NCBI RefSeq assembly: GCF_016908195.1
Contig: NZ_JAFBDK010000003.1
Location: forward strand, 186,001 to 250,000
Reading direction: 5' to 3'
DNA from: Jeotgalibacillus terrae
Lineage (GTDB): Bacteria > Bacillota > Bacilli > Bacillales > Jeotgalibacillaceae
Length of the DNA stretch: 64,000 bases
Shown piece after piece: positions 8,012-15,510 of the stretch. The notes under the pieces were generated by a model. That model had not been told where the DNA came from, searched no databases, and saw only the letters and a list, made by a program, of their open reading frames with translations. Within the stretch, counting starts at the first letter, position 1, and each line of letters starts with the position of its first letter. A program made the position numbers and the translations under genes.

Positions 8012-8830
8012 TCACTCTTTATCTGTAATAGGATCAAATAAAGTTGACGCCTTGACATATTGTTTATTATGAAAAGGGGAACTCACAAGTTCATGATCCG
8101 TCATCATATAATGAAACAGTTTCATGGCTTTGATGTATTCATTGGCTGAAACCATTGAGGCATCAAACGAACATATCAAAAGCCACTTGTAGTCTTTCAA
8201 CTCTATTTCACAGGTTTCGATAAAGATTTTTAACTTTTGGAAAGAATCTTTTCTATCTAGAAAGGTATCATTGATCCATATGTTAAAATATTGATGATGT
8301 TTCACCTTTTCTTTTATAAGCTTATAAAAATCCGAATTCACTGGATCCGTACTTATATCATAAGAACAGAAATGAACATAATTTTCTATTTCACTTTGTG
8401 GAAGTAACTGATTTAATTCATGGTAGATGTCTAAAGAACTTTTATTGTGGTTAATGATCACACAAGGTATATTTTGTCTAACTTTCGAAAGAATAAATGC
8501 AGTCGTATTTTTTGAGAAGGCTTCAATGTTGCTGTAGTGGTACATAACCTTCCCATGCTTCAATTCAACCAATGACAGCACATCGTGATCTGTCCGCACT
8601 GTTTTGATCATAGGCATATTAGGTTCATTCTGATAAAAATGGTCTGTAAAGAATCTTAAAAAATCGAAATTTAACACCTTTGCGATATTCTCAGCTACTG
8701 ATGGACTCGGATCGCGCACGCCATTTTCAAGTTGAGAGTAATAGGACCTGTCAATAAAGGATTGATCTGCCACCTTTTGCTGTGTAAGTTCTTTCGCTTT
8801 CCTGAGTTCAATTAACCATTCACGCTTCAT
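8012..8830 (-). CDS. XRE-family regulator with a MEDS-like sensory domain
   Basis: 272 residues from the ATG at 8830 (GGGGGATAAA before it). Residues 1-60 are a Cro/CI helix-turn-helix: LRKAKELTQQKVADQSFI and YSQLENGVRDPSPSVAENIAKVL. The remaining 200 residues contain KHGKVMYHYSNIEAF, an FIL-x4-Q segment and VIINHNKSSLDIYHELNQLL, the layout of MEDS domains (DcmR-type sensory domain, a RecA/KaiC-like fold without a full Walker motif). That match is tentative. The gene diverges from a Spo0E-like gene at 9256 across a 425-base spacer, so regulation of sporulation phosphatase expression is a reasonable inference. Confidence 0.8.
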   Translation of the reverse strand: MKREWLIELRKAKELTQQKVADQSFIDRSYYSQLENGVRDPSPSVAENIAKVLNFDFLRFFTDHFYQNEPNMPMIKTVRTDHDVLSLVELKHGKVMYHYSNIEAFSKNTTAFILSKVRQNIPCVIINHNKSSLDIYHELNQLLPQSEIENYVHFCSYDISTDPVNSDFYKLIKEKVKHHQYFNIWINDTFLDRKDSFQKLKIFIETCEIELKDYKWLLICSFDASMVSANEYIKAMKLFHYMMTDHELVSSPFHNKQYVKASTLFDPITDKE

Positions 8831-9255
8831 TTTATCCCCCAACCCTTTAACAATTAAAAAGTACCCCTCACATGATTCAGACCTTATCTTTCTACTAAAT
8901 CACACCTTTAACCACTGCTTCCATGGTAATTAAATCCACCATTGCTTCTCTCTGTAAAATATAACGCTTGAGTAATAGCTATTCGTTCAATGGTAATGAC
9001 TCATTAAAACACAAAACATGTGCTAATTGATCAAATGTGGCAAATAGAAACATGAATATGGCGTTGCAATCTGCCACATTTATTTCTAGAAAAATATAGA
9101 ATGATTAAATAAGAAAATCTAAAATAAGGAAAATACCTATTTAAAACCATAAGGTCGAGCAAAATCACGAATTAATTTTAGAAAAGTGGTTATCTGCTTA
9201 TACTATTCAGTTATATCTAGTTAACTATTACGTTTACTCTTGAGGAGATAATCAT
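8831..9255. other. Divergent intergenic region between the XRE and Spo0E-like genes
   Basis: 425 bases, AT-rich, with no supported gene. It holds perfect ten-base inverted arms, AAATGTGGCA at 9033-9042 and TGCCACATTT at 9072-9081, separated by 29 bases, which could be a pair of operator half-sites or a stem. TATACT at 9199-9204 is a possible -10 box for the rightward gene but lacks a convincing -35. Confidence 0.4.
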
Positions 9256-9423
9256 ATGAATAAGTCAGAAAAAGAACTCGAAGATCACATCCTGTTAAAG
9301 CGAGAGGCTATGATTAAAAGCGGCTTATCGAACGGACTATTGCATACAGAAACACTGAAACTGAGCCACGAGCTGGATCAATTAATCTGCGAGTCTCAAA
9401 AGAGGAAACTGGAACATTCTTAA
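9256..9423 (+). CDS. Spo0E-like aspartyl-phosphate phosphatase
   Basis: A 55-residue gene, easily missed for its size. ATG at 9256 follows TGAGGAGATAATCAT. The sequence has the Spo0E family pattern: a first helix ending KREAMIKSGLSNGLLH, then a second helix with the signature LSHELDQLI (family consensus S-x-x-LD-x-L-I). Such proteins are two-helix hairpins that dephosphorylate Spo0A~P and thereby delay sporulation. The residues that normally form the catalytic Ser-x-x-LD motif are present. It is divergent from the XRE/MEDS-like regulator and is followed at 9478 by a repeat. Confidence 0.82.
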   Translation: MNKSEKELEDHILLKREAMIKSGLSNGLLHTETLKLSHELDQLICESQKRKLEHS

Positions 9424-9477
9424 AGAGGGAATTCTTATCTGCAAGGCTATGTTAAAGTCCAATGTTGTTTGAACACA

Positions 9478-9611
9478 GCTGTTGATTGTAGCGGAAGGGG
9501 ACGACTCCAGCAGGAGAAGCGTGACAGGTGAGACCCCGCAGACGCGAAGCGGCGAGGAGGCTTACCGCACGCCCTGCGGAAAGCGTTCCCCTAGAGCGGA
9601 AATCAACAGCC
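9478..9611. repeat. Intergenic hairpin repeat (family C) with inverted ends
   Basis: 134 bases bounded by perfect ten-base inverted ends, GCTGTTGATT at 9478-9487 and AATCAACAGC at 9602-9611. Inside are GGGGACGACTCCAGCAGGAG, GGTGAGACCCCGCAG and GAGGAGGCTTACCGC, GC-rich self-complementary blocks. It is much richer in GC than its flanks. Elements of this kind are widespread in Bacillaceae intergenic DNA; transcript folding is expected but no function is established here. No coding potential. Confidence 0.7.
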
Positions 9612-9633
9612 AAATTTAACAGAACCATCTGCA

Positions 9634-9663
9634 AAAAAAGAACCCCCTTCTACAGGAGATTCC
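9634..9663 (-). terminator. Rho-independent terminator of the APH-like gene
   Basis: On the minus strand GAATCTCCT pairs (with two G-U pairs) with AGGGGGTTC across a six-base loop and is followed immediately by TTTTTTT. It lies about 30 bases after the stop of the phosphotransferase gene. Confidence 0.72.
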
Positions 9664-9691
9664 TCTTTTTGAATTCCACATGCATATTTCT

Positions 9692-10483
9692 TTAAATCCA
9701 TTCCTCCCCGTGTTCCCGGATGAACTCAATATCCTTCTGATAATGATCAAAATGCCCTTCTTCCATCATTTTTTGAAAAGCAGCATCACCTTCAGCAGCT
9801 TTTCTTTTCATGTAATGACACAATCCCTCGAGTCGCAGCAGGACCATATCCAGATATTCTTCTTTCATCCCTTCAATTCCATAGGTGTCAAAAAACAATG
9901 CCACTCTCTGCTTTATGCGTCCGGCATCACGTGTTGAGCTGTAATGCACTTGTTCACCATTTTCAGCGTAGTAATGTCTGCTTAAAGGCACGCAGGTGTA
10001 TAGGGTATATGCGATGTCCCACAGTCTCGGGCCAGGCGCAGCAACGTCAAAGTCAATCACCCCAACTGGCATTTTCTGATTAAAAATAATGTTATAGATC
10101 GCAAAATCATTGTGGCAGATCACTTCAATCGGATCAGGTGTCAGATCCATTGGGGTCCACCCGCTCGTATCAGGAAAATCACTTACAGCATCATGATACA
10201 GGCGCAGCATCTTCGCAATTTCCATCAATGCTTCATCCGACCACATATATGTTTTTAACGGATAATTTCCCGCTTCTCCTTCTATAAAAGACAGAACCTC
10301 TCTATTCTTCTCATCAATTCCTAAAAATTTTGGTGCGTAGTCAAAACCTTTTGCACTCAGGTGGTGTAATAACTTATAAATTTTTTCACTGCCTGGCTTT
10401 AATTCTCTCCGGACAGTATTTTCTATACGGGTTACCTGAGAGACGTTACCTCCAGTTAATTTTTCTTCGTGCTGATCGGACAT
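9692..10483 (-). CDS. APH-family phosphotransferase (aminoglycoside phosphotransferase fold)
   Basis: 263 residues. The kinase-like signatures are VICHNDFAIYNIIF (the HxD-x4-N catalytic loop, with HND as in many APH proteins) and GVIDFDVAAPGPRLWDIAY (metal-binding DFD followed by the conserved WDIAY). The N-terminal lobe carries TRIENTVRRELKPGSEKIYKLLHHL. The family phosphorylates aminoglycosides, macrolides, choline, homoserine or other small molecules; the substrate cannot be told. It is a chromosomal, monocistronic gene with its own terminator, more like the many housekeeping APH paralogues of Bacillus than an acquired resistance gene. Confidence 0.88.
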   Translation of the reverse strand: MSDQHEEKLTGGNVSQVTRIENTVRRELKPGSEKIYKLLHHLSAKGFDYAPKFLGIDEKNREVLSFIEGEAGNYPLKTYMWSDEALMEIAKMLRLYHDAVSDFPDTSGWTPMDLTPDPIEVICHNDFAIYNIIFNQKMPVGVIDFDVAAPGPRLWDIAYTLYTCVPLSRHYYAENGEQVHYSSTRDAGRIKQRVALFFDTYGIEGMKEEYLDMVLLRLEGLCHYMKRKAAEGDAAFQKMMEEGHFDHYQKDIEFIREHGEEWI

Positions 10484-10648
10484 TCAGTGCCCCTCTCCCT
10501 CCTATATCGACTAAAATCTCCTTCATTCGTATTATAAACTTCTTTCAACTGGGTATATGTATATATAGATACGATTTATTATTTTTACATTTTTCTGAAG
10601 CGGAATTCTAAAAAGAAAAGTGCTTCACAGTTATTGGGAGGAAATATC

Positions 10649-12340
10649 ATGTTAAAGCGTCTATCAATCATGTTATTCATCGCTATACTTGCTTGGGTAT
10701 CAGCTTACTTTTTTATTCATACCGACGGAGAAACTCAGGGCCAGCAGGCTGATTCATCGTCCGGGCAGATGGATGAAGACAAAGATTCAATTCCTGAGAA
10801 TGCTGACGAAGCCTCAGATCCCCAGGAGGCGGCAGCCACATTAGACGAGTTATTCAACTTAGCAACGCAGGGGAAAATTCCCGACAGTCCCATTGTGGTT
10901 GGAGAAACAACCATACATACAATAGAAGAAACGCTTGGAGAATCAAATCATATTACTGATACCAGTGAGGGAACGTTTTATCATTATCCTGAACTGGATA
11001 TTGGCGTGACAAACGAGGTCGCAGCAGATCTACGCTCATTTCAGACAGTCTTTACATCCTATGACCTTGAAGATGTCACATCCTTTAGAGCTTCCGATGA
11101 GACGCGCTACTATCAGGATGAACAGACTGATCAGATCATTCTCGTTTACAACCTCCCAAATCATTATGTGCTGAAATGGGTGTTCCCGAACCCTGATGAT
11201 ACAACAGATCAGCCGGCTGCCGATCATATTTCTTTATCAAAAAATATTGAAGACATCGCTGCAATTGATGAGATGTCTCTGGATGAAAAAATCGGACAGA
11301 TGATTTTCAGCGGGGTCAACGGAACACAAATGACTGATGAAACAACTGATGTGATTAAGCAGTACCATGTTGGCGGGATTATTTTGTTTGGTAACAACAT
11401 TGAAAATACAGCGCAGACCGTAAATTTTTTGAACGGGATGAAAGAAGCAAATGCTGATAACCCCTATCCTCTTTTAATGGGTGTGGATGAAGAAGGCGGA
11501 AGGGTAACCCGAATGCCTGATGAGATCAAAAGTCTGCCAACCAGCCTCTCAATTGGAAGGGTAAATGATCCTGAGCTGTCCTACAAAGTCGGAACGATTC
11601 TCGGGCAGCAAATGAAGGCACTTGGCTTCAATCTGACCTTTGCCCCTGTACTGGATGTGAACAGCAATCCGAATAACCCTGTTATCGGCAACCGCTCATT
11701 TGGCAGCAATCCGGATATTGTCTCACAGCTCGGTATCCAGACAATGAAAGGCATTGAGGATAAAGGTGTGATTTCTGTGATCAAGCATTTCCCCGGCCAT
11801 GGAGACACAAGCGAGGATTCGCATCTGTCACTTCCGCTGGTCGATAAAAGTTACGATGAACTCGCATCACTTGAGCTGATTCCATTTAAAGCAGCAATCT
11901 CTGAAAATGCTGATGTAACCATGGTTGCACATATCCTTCTGCCAGAGATTGATAGCGAGTACCCTGCATCTATGTCCAAAGCCGGAATCACAGATATCCT
12001 TCGTGAGGATCTGAATTTTGACGGTGTGGTCATTACTGATGACTTAACAATGGGTGCGATCACAAACAATTACAGTGTGGAGGAGGCAGCTTTACAAACC
12101 GTAAAAGCTGGCGGTGATCTGCTGCTTGTTGCACATAACCCTGAGCTCATTCCAGCTGTAGTCAATCGGTTAAAAGCAGCTGTTGAAAGCGGTGAGATTA
12201 CTGAAGAGAGAATCAATGAGAGTGTCGAACGTATTATTGAACTGAAATCTGATTATGGACTGTCAGATGAACCAACAGACATGCCGGATGTTCAGCCGAT
12301 TAACGATGCGGTGGAACGTGTGAGGGAGCGTGTGTCTTAA
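10649..12340 (+). CDS. nagZ: Beta-N-acetylglucosaminidase NagZ (GH3), secreted
   Basis: 563 residues from the ATG at 10649, five bases after GGGAGG-AAATATC; the TTG 15 bases upstream overlaps that site. A signal anchor (LSIMLFIAILAWVSAYFFI) and an acidic linker lead to about 100 residues of a separate domain, then a GH3 domain: EKIGQMIFSGVNGTQM, GVDEEGGRVTRM, the KHFPGHGDTSEDSHLSLP loop that carries the catalytic His of NagZ enzymes, and the nucleophile in VVITDDLTMGAI. Gram-positive NagZ removes GlcNAc from muropeptides during cell-wall turnover. No amidase partner adjoins it. Ends at a clear terminator. Confidence 0.93.
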   Translation: MLKRLSIMLFIAILAWVSAYFFIHTDGETQGQQADSSSGQMDEDKDSIPENADEASDPQEAAATLDELFNLATQGKIPDSPIVVGETTIHTIEETLGESNHITDTSEGTFYHYPELDIGVTNEVAADLRSFQTVFTSYDLEDVTSFRASDETRYYQDEQTDQIILVYNLPNHYVLKWVFPNPDDTTDQPAADHISLSKNIEDIAAIDEMSLDEKIGQMIFSGVNGTQMTDETTDVIKQYHVGGIILFGNNIENTAQTVNFLNGMKEANADNPYPLLMGVDEEGGRVTRMPDEIKSLPTSLSIGRVNDPELSYKVGTILGQQMKALGFNLTFAPVLDVNSNPNNPVIGNRSFGSNPDIVSQLGIQTMKGIEDKGVISVIKHFPGHGDTSEDSHLSLPLVDKSYDELASLELIPFKAAISENADVTMVAHILLPEIDSEYPASMSKAGITDILREDLNFDGVVITDDLTMGAITNNYSVEEAALQTVKAGGDLLLVAHNPELIPAVVNRLKAAVESGEITEERINESVERIIELKSDYGLSDEPTDMPDVQPINDAVERVRERVS

Positions 12341-12356
12341 GGAACTAATTGAAAAA

Positions 12357-12377
12357 CGACGAGGATATACCTCGTCG
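12357..12377. terminator. Bidirectional terminator between nagZ and the PTS operon
   Basis: CGACGAGG and CCTCGTCG form eight perfect pairs around a five-base loop; the plus strand continues CTTTTGC and the minus strand TTTTTC. It serves the convergent transcripts of nagZ and the alsE end of the PTS operon. Confidence 0.85.
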
Positions 12378-12386
12378 CTTTTGCTG

Positions 12387-13082
12387 TCATGTATAATTTA
12401 ACACTTTACCTGTCATTTCCTCATAATCCCTTGTCATGATCTCCCATGACTTTTCAATATTATCATCAAGCCCAAACAAACCGCTGCGTCCTACAATATA
12501 GATATCCGGACCCGCTGCATCAATTCGTTTAAATGATTTGCGGTTTGACGATCCATCCATTTCGATCACATATTGAAATCCTTTATCTTCACGCAGCTTT
12601 CTTAAACTTACGATTTTGTCTAATGTACTCTCGATAAAACGCTGTCCTGCAAATCCCGGATCAATCGTCATAACGGTGATTTTATCGACTAATTCAATAT
12701 ACGGAAAGATCGTTTCAATCGGTGTTTCCGGATTAATCACCACACCTGCTTTTAATCCTGCATCATGAATCTGATCGATCAAACGAAATGCCAGTCCATC
12801 GAGTACCTCTGCATGGACACAGATCCATTCACATTTCAGATCAATCAGCTTCTGTACCCACAGGCTTGGGTCGGTGACCATCAGGTGAGCGGAAATTGGC
12901 AGGCTGCTGATCTTTCGGACCTCTTCAATAAACCATGGGGACAGCGTGATATTGGGTACGTAGTGTCCATCCATAATATCTACGTGATATGAATCTGCAT
13001 GATGATTTAAAAATGTTATCTGCTCTTTGAATTTATCCAAATCCATTGTCATTAGTGATGGTGAGAACTCTACTTTTTTCAT
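12387..13082 (-). CDS. alsE: D-allulose-6-phosphate 3-epimerase-like protein (AlsE)
   Basis: 231 residues; the second of two adjacent ATGs is better spaced from AAGGGAG. It is a TIM barrel of the ribulose-phosphate 3-epimerase superfamily with SPSLMTMDLDKFKEQ at the start, the metal ligands in HVDIMDGHYVPN and SAHLMVT, TVMTIDPGFAGQ with the second catalytic Asp, and IEMDGSSNRKS. The opening phrase, LTLSPWF and IVGRSGLF are closer to E. coli AlsE than to Rpe. AlsE converts D-allulose 6-phosphate to D-fructose 6-phosphate. It is the last gene of the PTS operon, which supports a ketohexose-6-phosphate substrate. Confidence 0.82.
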   Translation of the reverse strand: MKKVEFSPSLMTMDLDKFKEQITFLNHHADSYHVDIMDGHYVPNITLSPWFIEEVRKISSLPISAHLMVTDPSLWVQKLIDLKCEWICVHAEVLDGLAFRLIDQIHDAGLKAGVVINPETPIETIFPYIELVDKITVMTIDPGFAGQRFIESTLDKIVSLRKLREDKGFQYVIEMDGSSNRKSFKRIDAAGPDIYIVGRSGLFGLDDNIEKSWEIMTRDYEEMTGKVLNYT

Positions 13083-13117
13083 CATTCATTTCTCCCTTAC
13101 ATATAAAATACTGCTAC

Positions 13118-14224
13118 TTAAATCACTTTAAAATCATCAAGATCAATGTCATCCTCTTCATCATCGTCATCTGTTTTCAAACTGATTTCTTCCTGTGTTT
13201 TATGCTTCATAATCAATGCTAATGTGAATCCAGTCACGAGAATATTAACGACCAGTGCTGCCACGCCTGTCCATGGATTAGTCATAGTAGGCAGCATTAA
13301 TAGTCCACCAAACGGTACCGTTGCATCTGCGCCAAGTGACATAGATACAGCACCACCTGCAGCACCACCAACTGCTGTTGCAATTAGACAGCGAACAATA
13401 TTATTCATAACGATCGGGATAACTCCCTCTACGATATTAATTGCACCCATTGGTACTGCTGATTTCAACGCTTCTGTTTCGATCGGTGTGTAGATGTTTT
13501 TCCTGAACATTTTTGCGATAAAGTAAGCTAGTCCAAAACCGATTGGAGTCGCTGTATTGACTAACTGAAGTGCTGTAATTGGTTCATTGACACCTTCTGC
13601 CTGCATCGTCAATACGAAAGCGAACACTGTTTTGTTAATAGGACCGCCGTAATCAATTCCGCTCAACAACCCAACAACTCCACCAAACGCCAGTAATGAA
13701 GTAGATCCCAGGTTATTCAATGCACCTGTCAGTAATGAAGTAAATGCTGCAATTGGAGACCCGATCAGATAGATCATGATGAGCCCGCCAATAATCGAAG
13801 TAAAGAATGGAATTATCAGTGTTGGCATTAGACCCTTTGCCCATTTAGGCACTTTGAGGTGTTTCAGGATCGCCAGTGCAAGGTATCCTGATAAGAAACC
13901 GCCGAGAATCCCACCAATAAAGCCCGCTCCAATTGCGTTTGCAGCTAAGCCGATAATAAATCCTGGTGCAATCCCGGGCTTGTCAGCGATCGAATAAGAA
14001 ATACCTGTCGCAATGACGATCGGCAAGAGACCTAATGCCGCTCCGCCCATTGTTGCTAAAGCATCCCAAATCTCGAATTCCCCCTGAACCAGTTGACCCT
14101 GACTCAAACCGCCAAATCCCATACCAATCGCAATTAAAAAGCCGGCACCACATACAATCGGTATTAAAAACGAAATCGCCGTTAGCAAGTGCCCCTTCAG
14201 ATTTAACTCTTTGATCTTTCCCAT
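13118..14224 (-). CDS. PTS system, fructose-type EIIC permease
   Basis: 368 residues, wholly membrane embedded with eight or more hydrophobic segments. LKGHLLTAISFLIPIVCGAGFLIAIG at the start, PGIAPGFIIG and GGILGGFLSGYLA, and DYGGPINKTVFAF are hallmarks of fructose/mannitol-superfamily EIIC proteins; the C-terminal tail is acidic. The EIIA and EIIB parts, often fused in FruA, are separate genes upstream (EIIB 14762, EIIA 14282), so this is an unfused Frv/FrwC-like arrangement. It imports and phosphorylates a sugar, here probably a ketohexose given the linked AlsE-like epimerase. Confidence 0.92.
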   Translation of the reverse strand: MGKIKELNLKGHLLTAISFLIPIVCGAGFLIAIGMGFGGLSQGQLVQGEFEIWDALATMGGAALGLLPIVIATGISYSIADKPGIAPGFIIGLAANAIGAGFIGGILGGFLSGYLALAILKHLKVPKWAKGLMPTLIIPFFTSIIGGLIMIYLIGSPIAAFTSLLTGALNNLGSTSLLAFGGVVGLLSGIDYGGPINKTVFAFVLTMQAEGVNEPITALQLVNTATPIGFGLAYFIAKMFRKNIYTPIETEALKSAVPMGAINIVEGVIPIVMNNIVRCLIATAVGGAAGGAVSMSLGADATVPFGGLLMLPTMTNPWTGVAALVVNILVTGFTLALIMKHKTQEEISLKTDDDDEEDDIDLDDFKVI

Positions 14225-14281
14225 CTTTGAACCCCCTGTTCATTTAACTGAATTTTCAATTATTAAAAGGTAGATTAACAC

Positions 14282-14734
14282 CTAATTTGCAAAAGCCTCT
14301 TTCACATCAGCCGTTTTTTCTGACAGCAGCAGCTTTTCAATGACTTCATCATTACCGAGTTTCCTGGCAAACATTGATAACAATTTCAAGTGGTTTTGCG
14401 CACCTTCATTGTCGTTACCGACAGCAAAAAGAATGATCACTTTCACGCCGTTCCCATCCAGGCTCTCCCATGGAATCTCACTTTTATTAATCCCGATTGC
14501 AACACCGATTTCTTTAACAAAATTACTCTTGCCGTGGGGGATTGCAATATAATTTCCAATCCCCGTCTGGCCGATTTCTTCCCTTGCGTAGATATCCTTC
14601 ATAAAACTTTCAATGTCAGTGATGTATTCATGATCCAGCAGTAACGTTGCCAGCTCGTTTAACGCTTCTTCTTTACTTTTTGCGTCCATATTTGTTTTGA
14701 TTGTATGGTCATTTAACAGTTCAGTGATTTCCAT
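14282..14734 (-). CDS. PTS fructose-type EIIA
   Basis: 150 residues, one EIIA-2 domain. The phosphorylated histidine lies in TGIGNYIAIPHGKS (His at the usual position before GK/T). It accepts phosphate from HPr-His15~P and passes it to the EIIB. Between the EIIB and the EIIC genes, so the components read, in transcription order, EIIA (regulatory), EIIB, EIIA, EIIC. It is the likely working EIIA of the transporter, since the second EIIA in the operon has a less typical histidine context and overlaps the regulator. Confidence 0.92.
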   Translation of the reverse strand: MEITELLNDHTIKTNMDAKSKEEALNELATLLLDHEYITDIESFMKDIYAREEIGQTGIGNYIAIPHGKSNFVKEIGVAIGINKSEIPWESLDGNGVKVIILFAVGNDNEGAQNHLKLLSMFARKLGNDEVIEKLLLSEKTADVKEAFAN

Positions 14735-14761
14735 TACTTACACCTCGACGTGAATAAGATT

Positions 14762-15079
14762 TTATTGTTTCTGCGCCATTACTTCTTCAACTTTTTTGAT
14801 CAATTTATTCGGTGATTTGACAGCGACTTCTGTTGGCACTTGAATAACACGTTTTCCTTCAAAGCGATCACGACCTGATACTTTTACATCTGCAGCAAGG
14901 ATGACGATATCCGCTTCCTGAATCTGTTTTGCTGAAAGTTCATTTTCCGTTCCAATCGTGCCCTGCGTTTCGATTGAAATCTCATGCCCTGCTTTCTTGC
15001 CTGCATTCTCAAGCTTTTCCTGCGCGATATACGTATGTGCGATTCCTACTGTACAAGCTGCTACACCAATGATTTTCAT
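14762..15079 (-). CDS. PTS fructose-type EIIB
   Basis: 105 residues. The phosphorylated cysteine is Cys9 in GVAACTVGIAHTYIAQE, the standard fructose EIIB start; the C-terminal part has the IVILAADVKVSGRDRF segment that precedes the last strand. Its ATG overlaps the stop of the preceding EIIA-like gene (15076-15079), showing translational coupling. It transfers phosphate from the EIIA at 14282 to the sugar bound by the EIIC at 13118. Confidence 0.93.
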   Translation of the reverse strand: MKIIGVAACTVGIAHTYIAQEKLENAGKKAGHEISIETQGTIGTENELSAKQIQEADIVILAADVKVSGRDRFEGKRVIQVPTEVAVKSPNKLIKKVEEVMAQKQ

Positions 15080-15510
15080 GATCGTTCCTCCTGAAATTGA
15101 ATAATTTTTTGATGGAATGTGGTTTCTTCTGCATGTAATAATTCATCTATAAACGCTTCATCTGCTAAAGAGCGCATGAATAGCGAGATCTTTTTCTTGG
15201 TACCAATCTCTTCGTCTTTTTTCAATACAAGTGCGATGATCAGTTGAACATCTGTTGACTCCTGATCCCAGTCAAATGGCTTTGCCAGTCTGAACATCAT
15301 GATCTGACTTTCTTCAACCTCTTCACTTTCGATATGTGGCAGTACAACATGCTCTGCGATGAGGAAACTTCCAGCCTTTTCTCTTTCTTCAAACTGATCA
15401 ATGACTGTCAATCTTTGCTGAGATGTATGTTCGGCAATCCATTCATACACATCTTCTTTCGTTTGAAAATGACTGTCAAAATAAGATTGAAATAAATTTT
15501 TACCGACCAT
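15076..15510 (-). CDS. EIIA-like protein, probably the detached EIIA domain of the PRD regulator
   Basis: 144 residues with an EIIA-2 fold: the histidine lies in LIAEHVVLPHIESEEV, and MMFRLAKPFDW and LIIALVLKK fit the following strands. It starts inside the 3' end of the regulator gene (overlap 15500-15510). MtlR/LicR-type regulators normally end in EIIB-like and EIIA-like domains; here the regulator stops after the EIIB-like domain and this gene supplies the missing EIIA. It may therefore tune the regulator rather than drive transport. Its divergent context around the histidine agrees with that. Confidence 0.82.
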   Translation of the reverse strand: MVGKNLFQSYFDSHFQTKEDVYEWIAEHTSQQRLTVIDQFEEREKAGSFLIAEHVVLPHIESEEVEESQIMMFRLAKPFDWDQESTDVQLIIALVLKKDEEIGTKKKISLFMRSLADEAFIDELLHAEETTFHQKIIQFQEERS

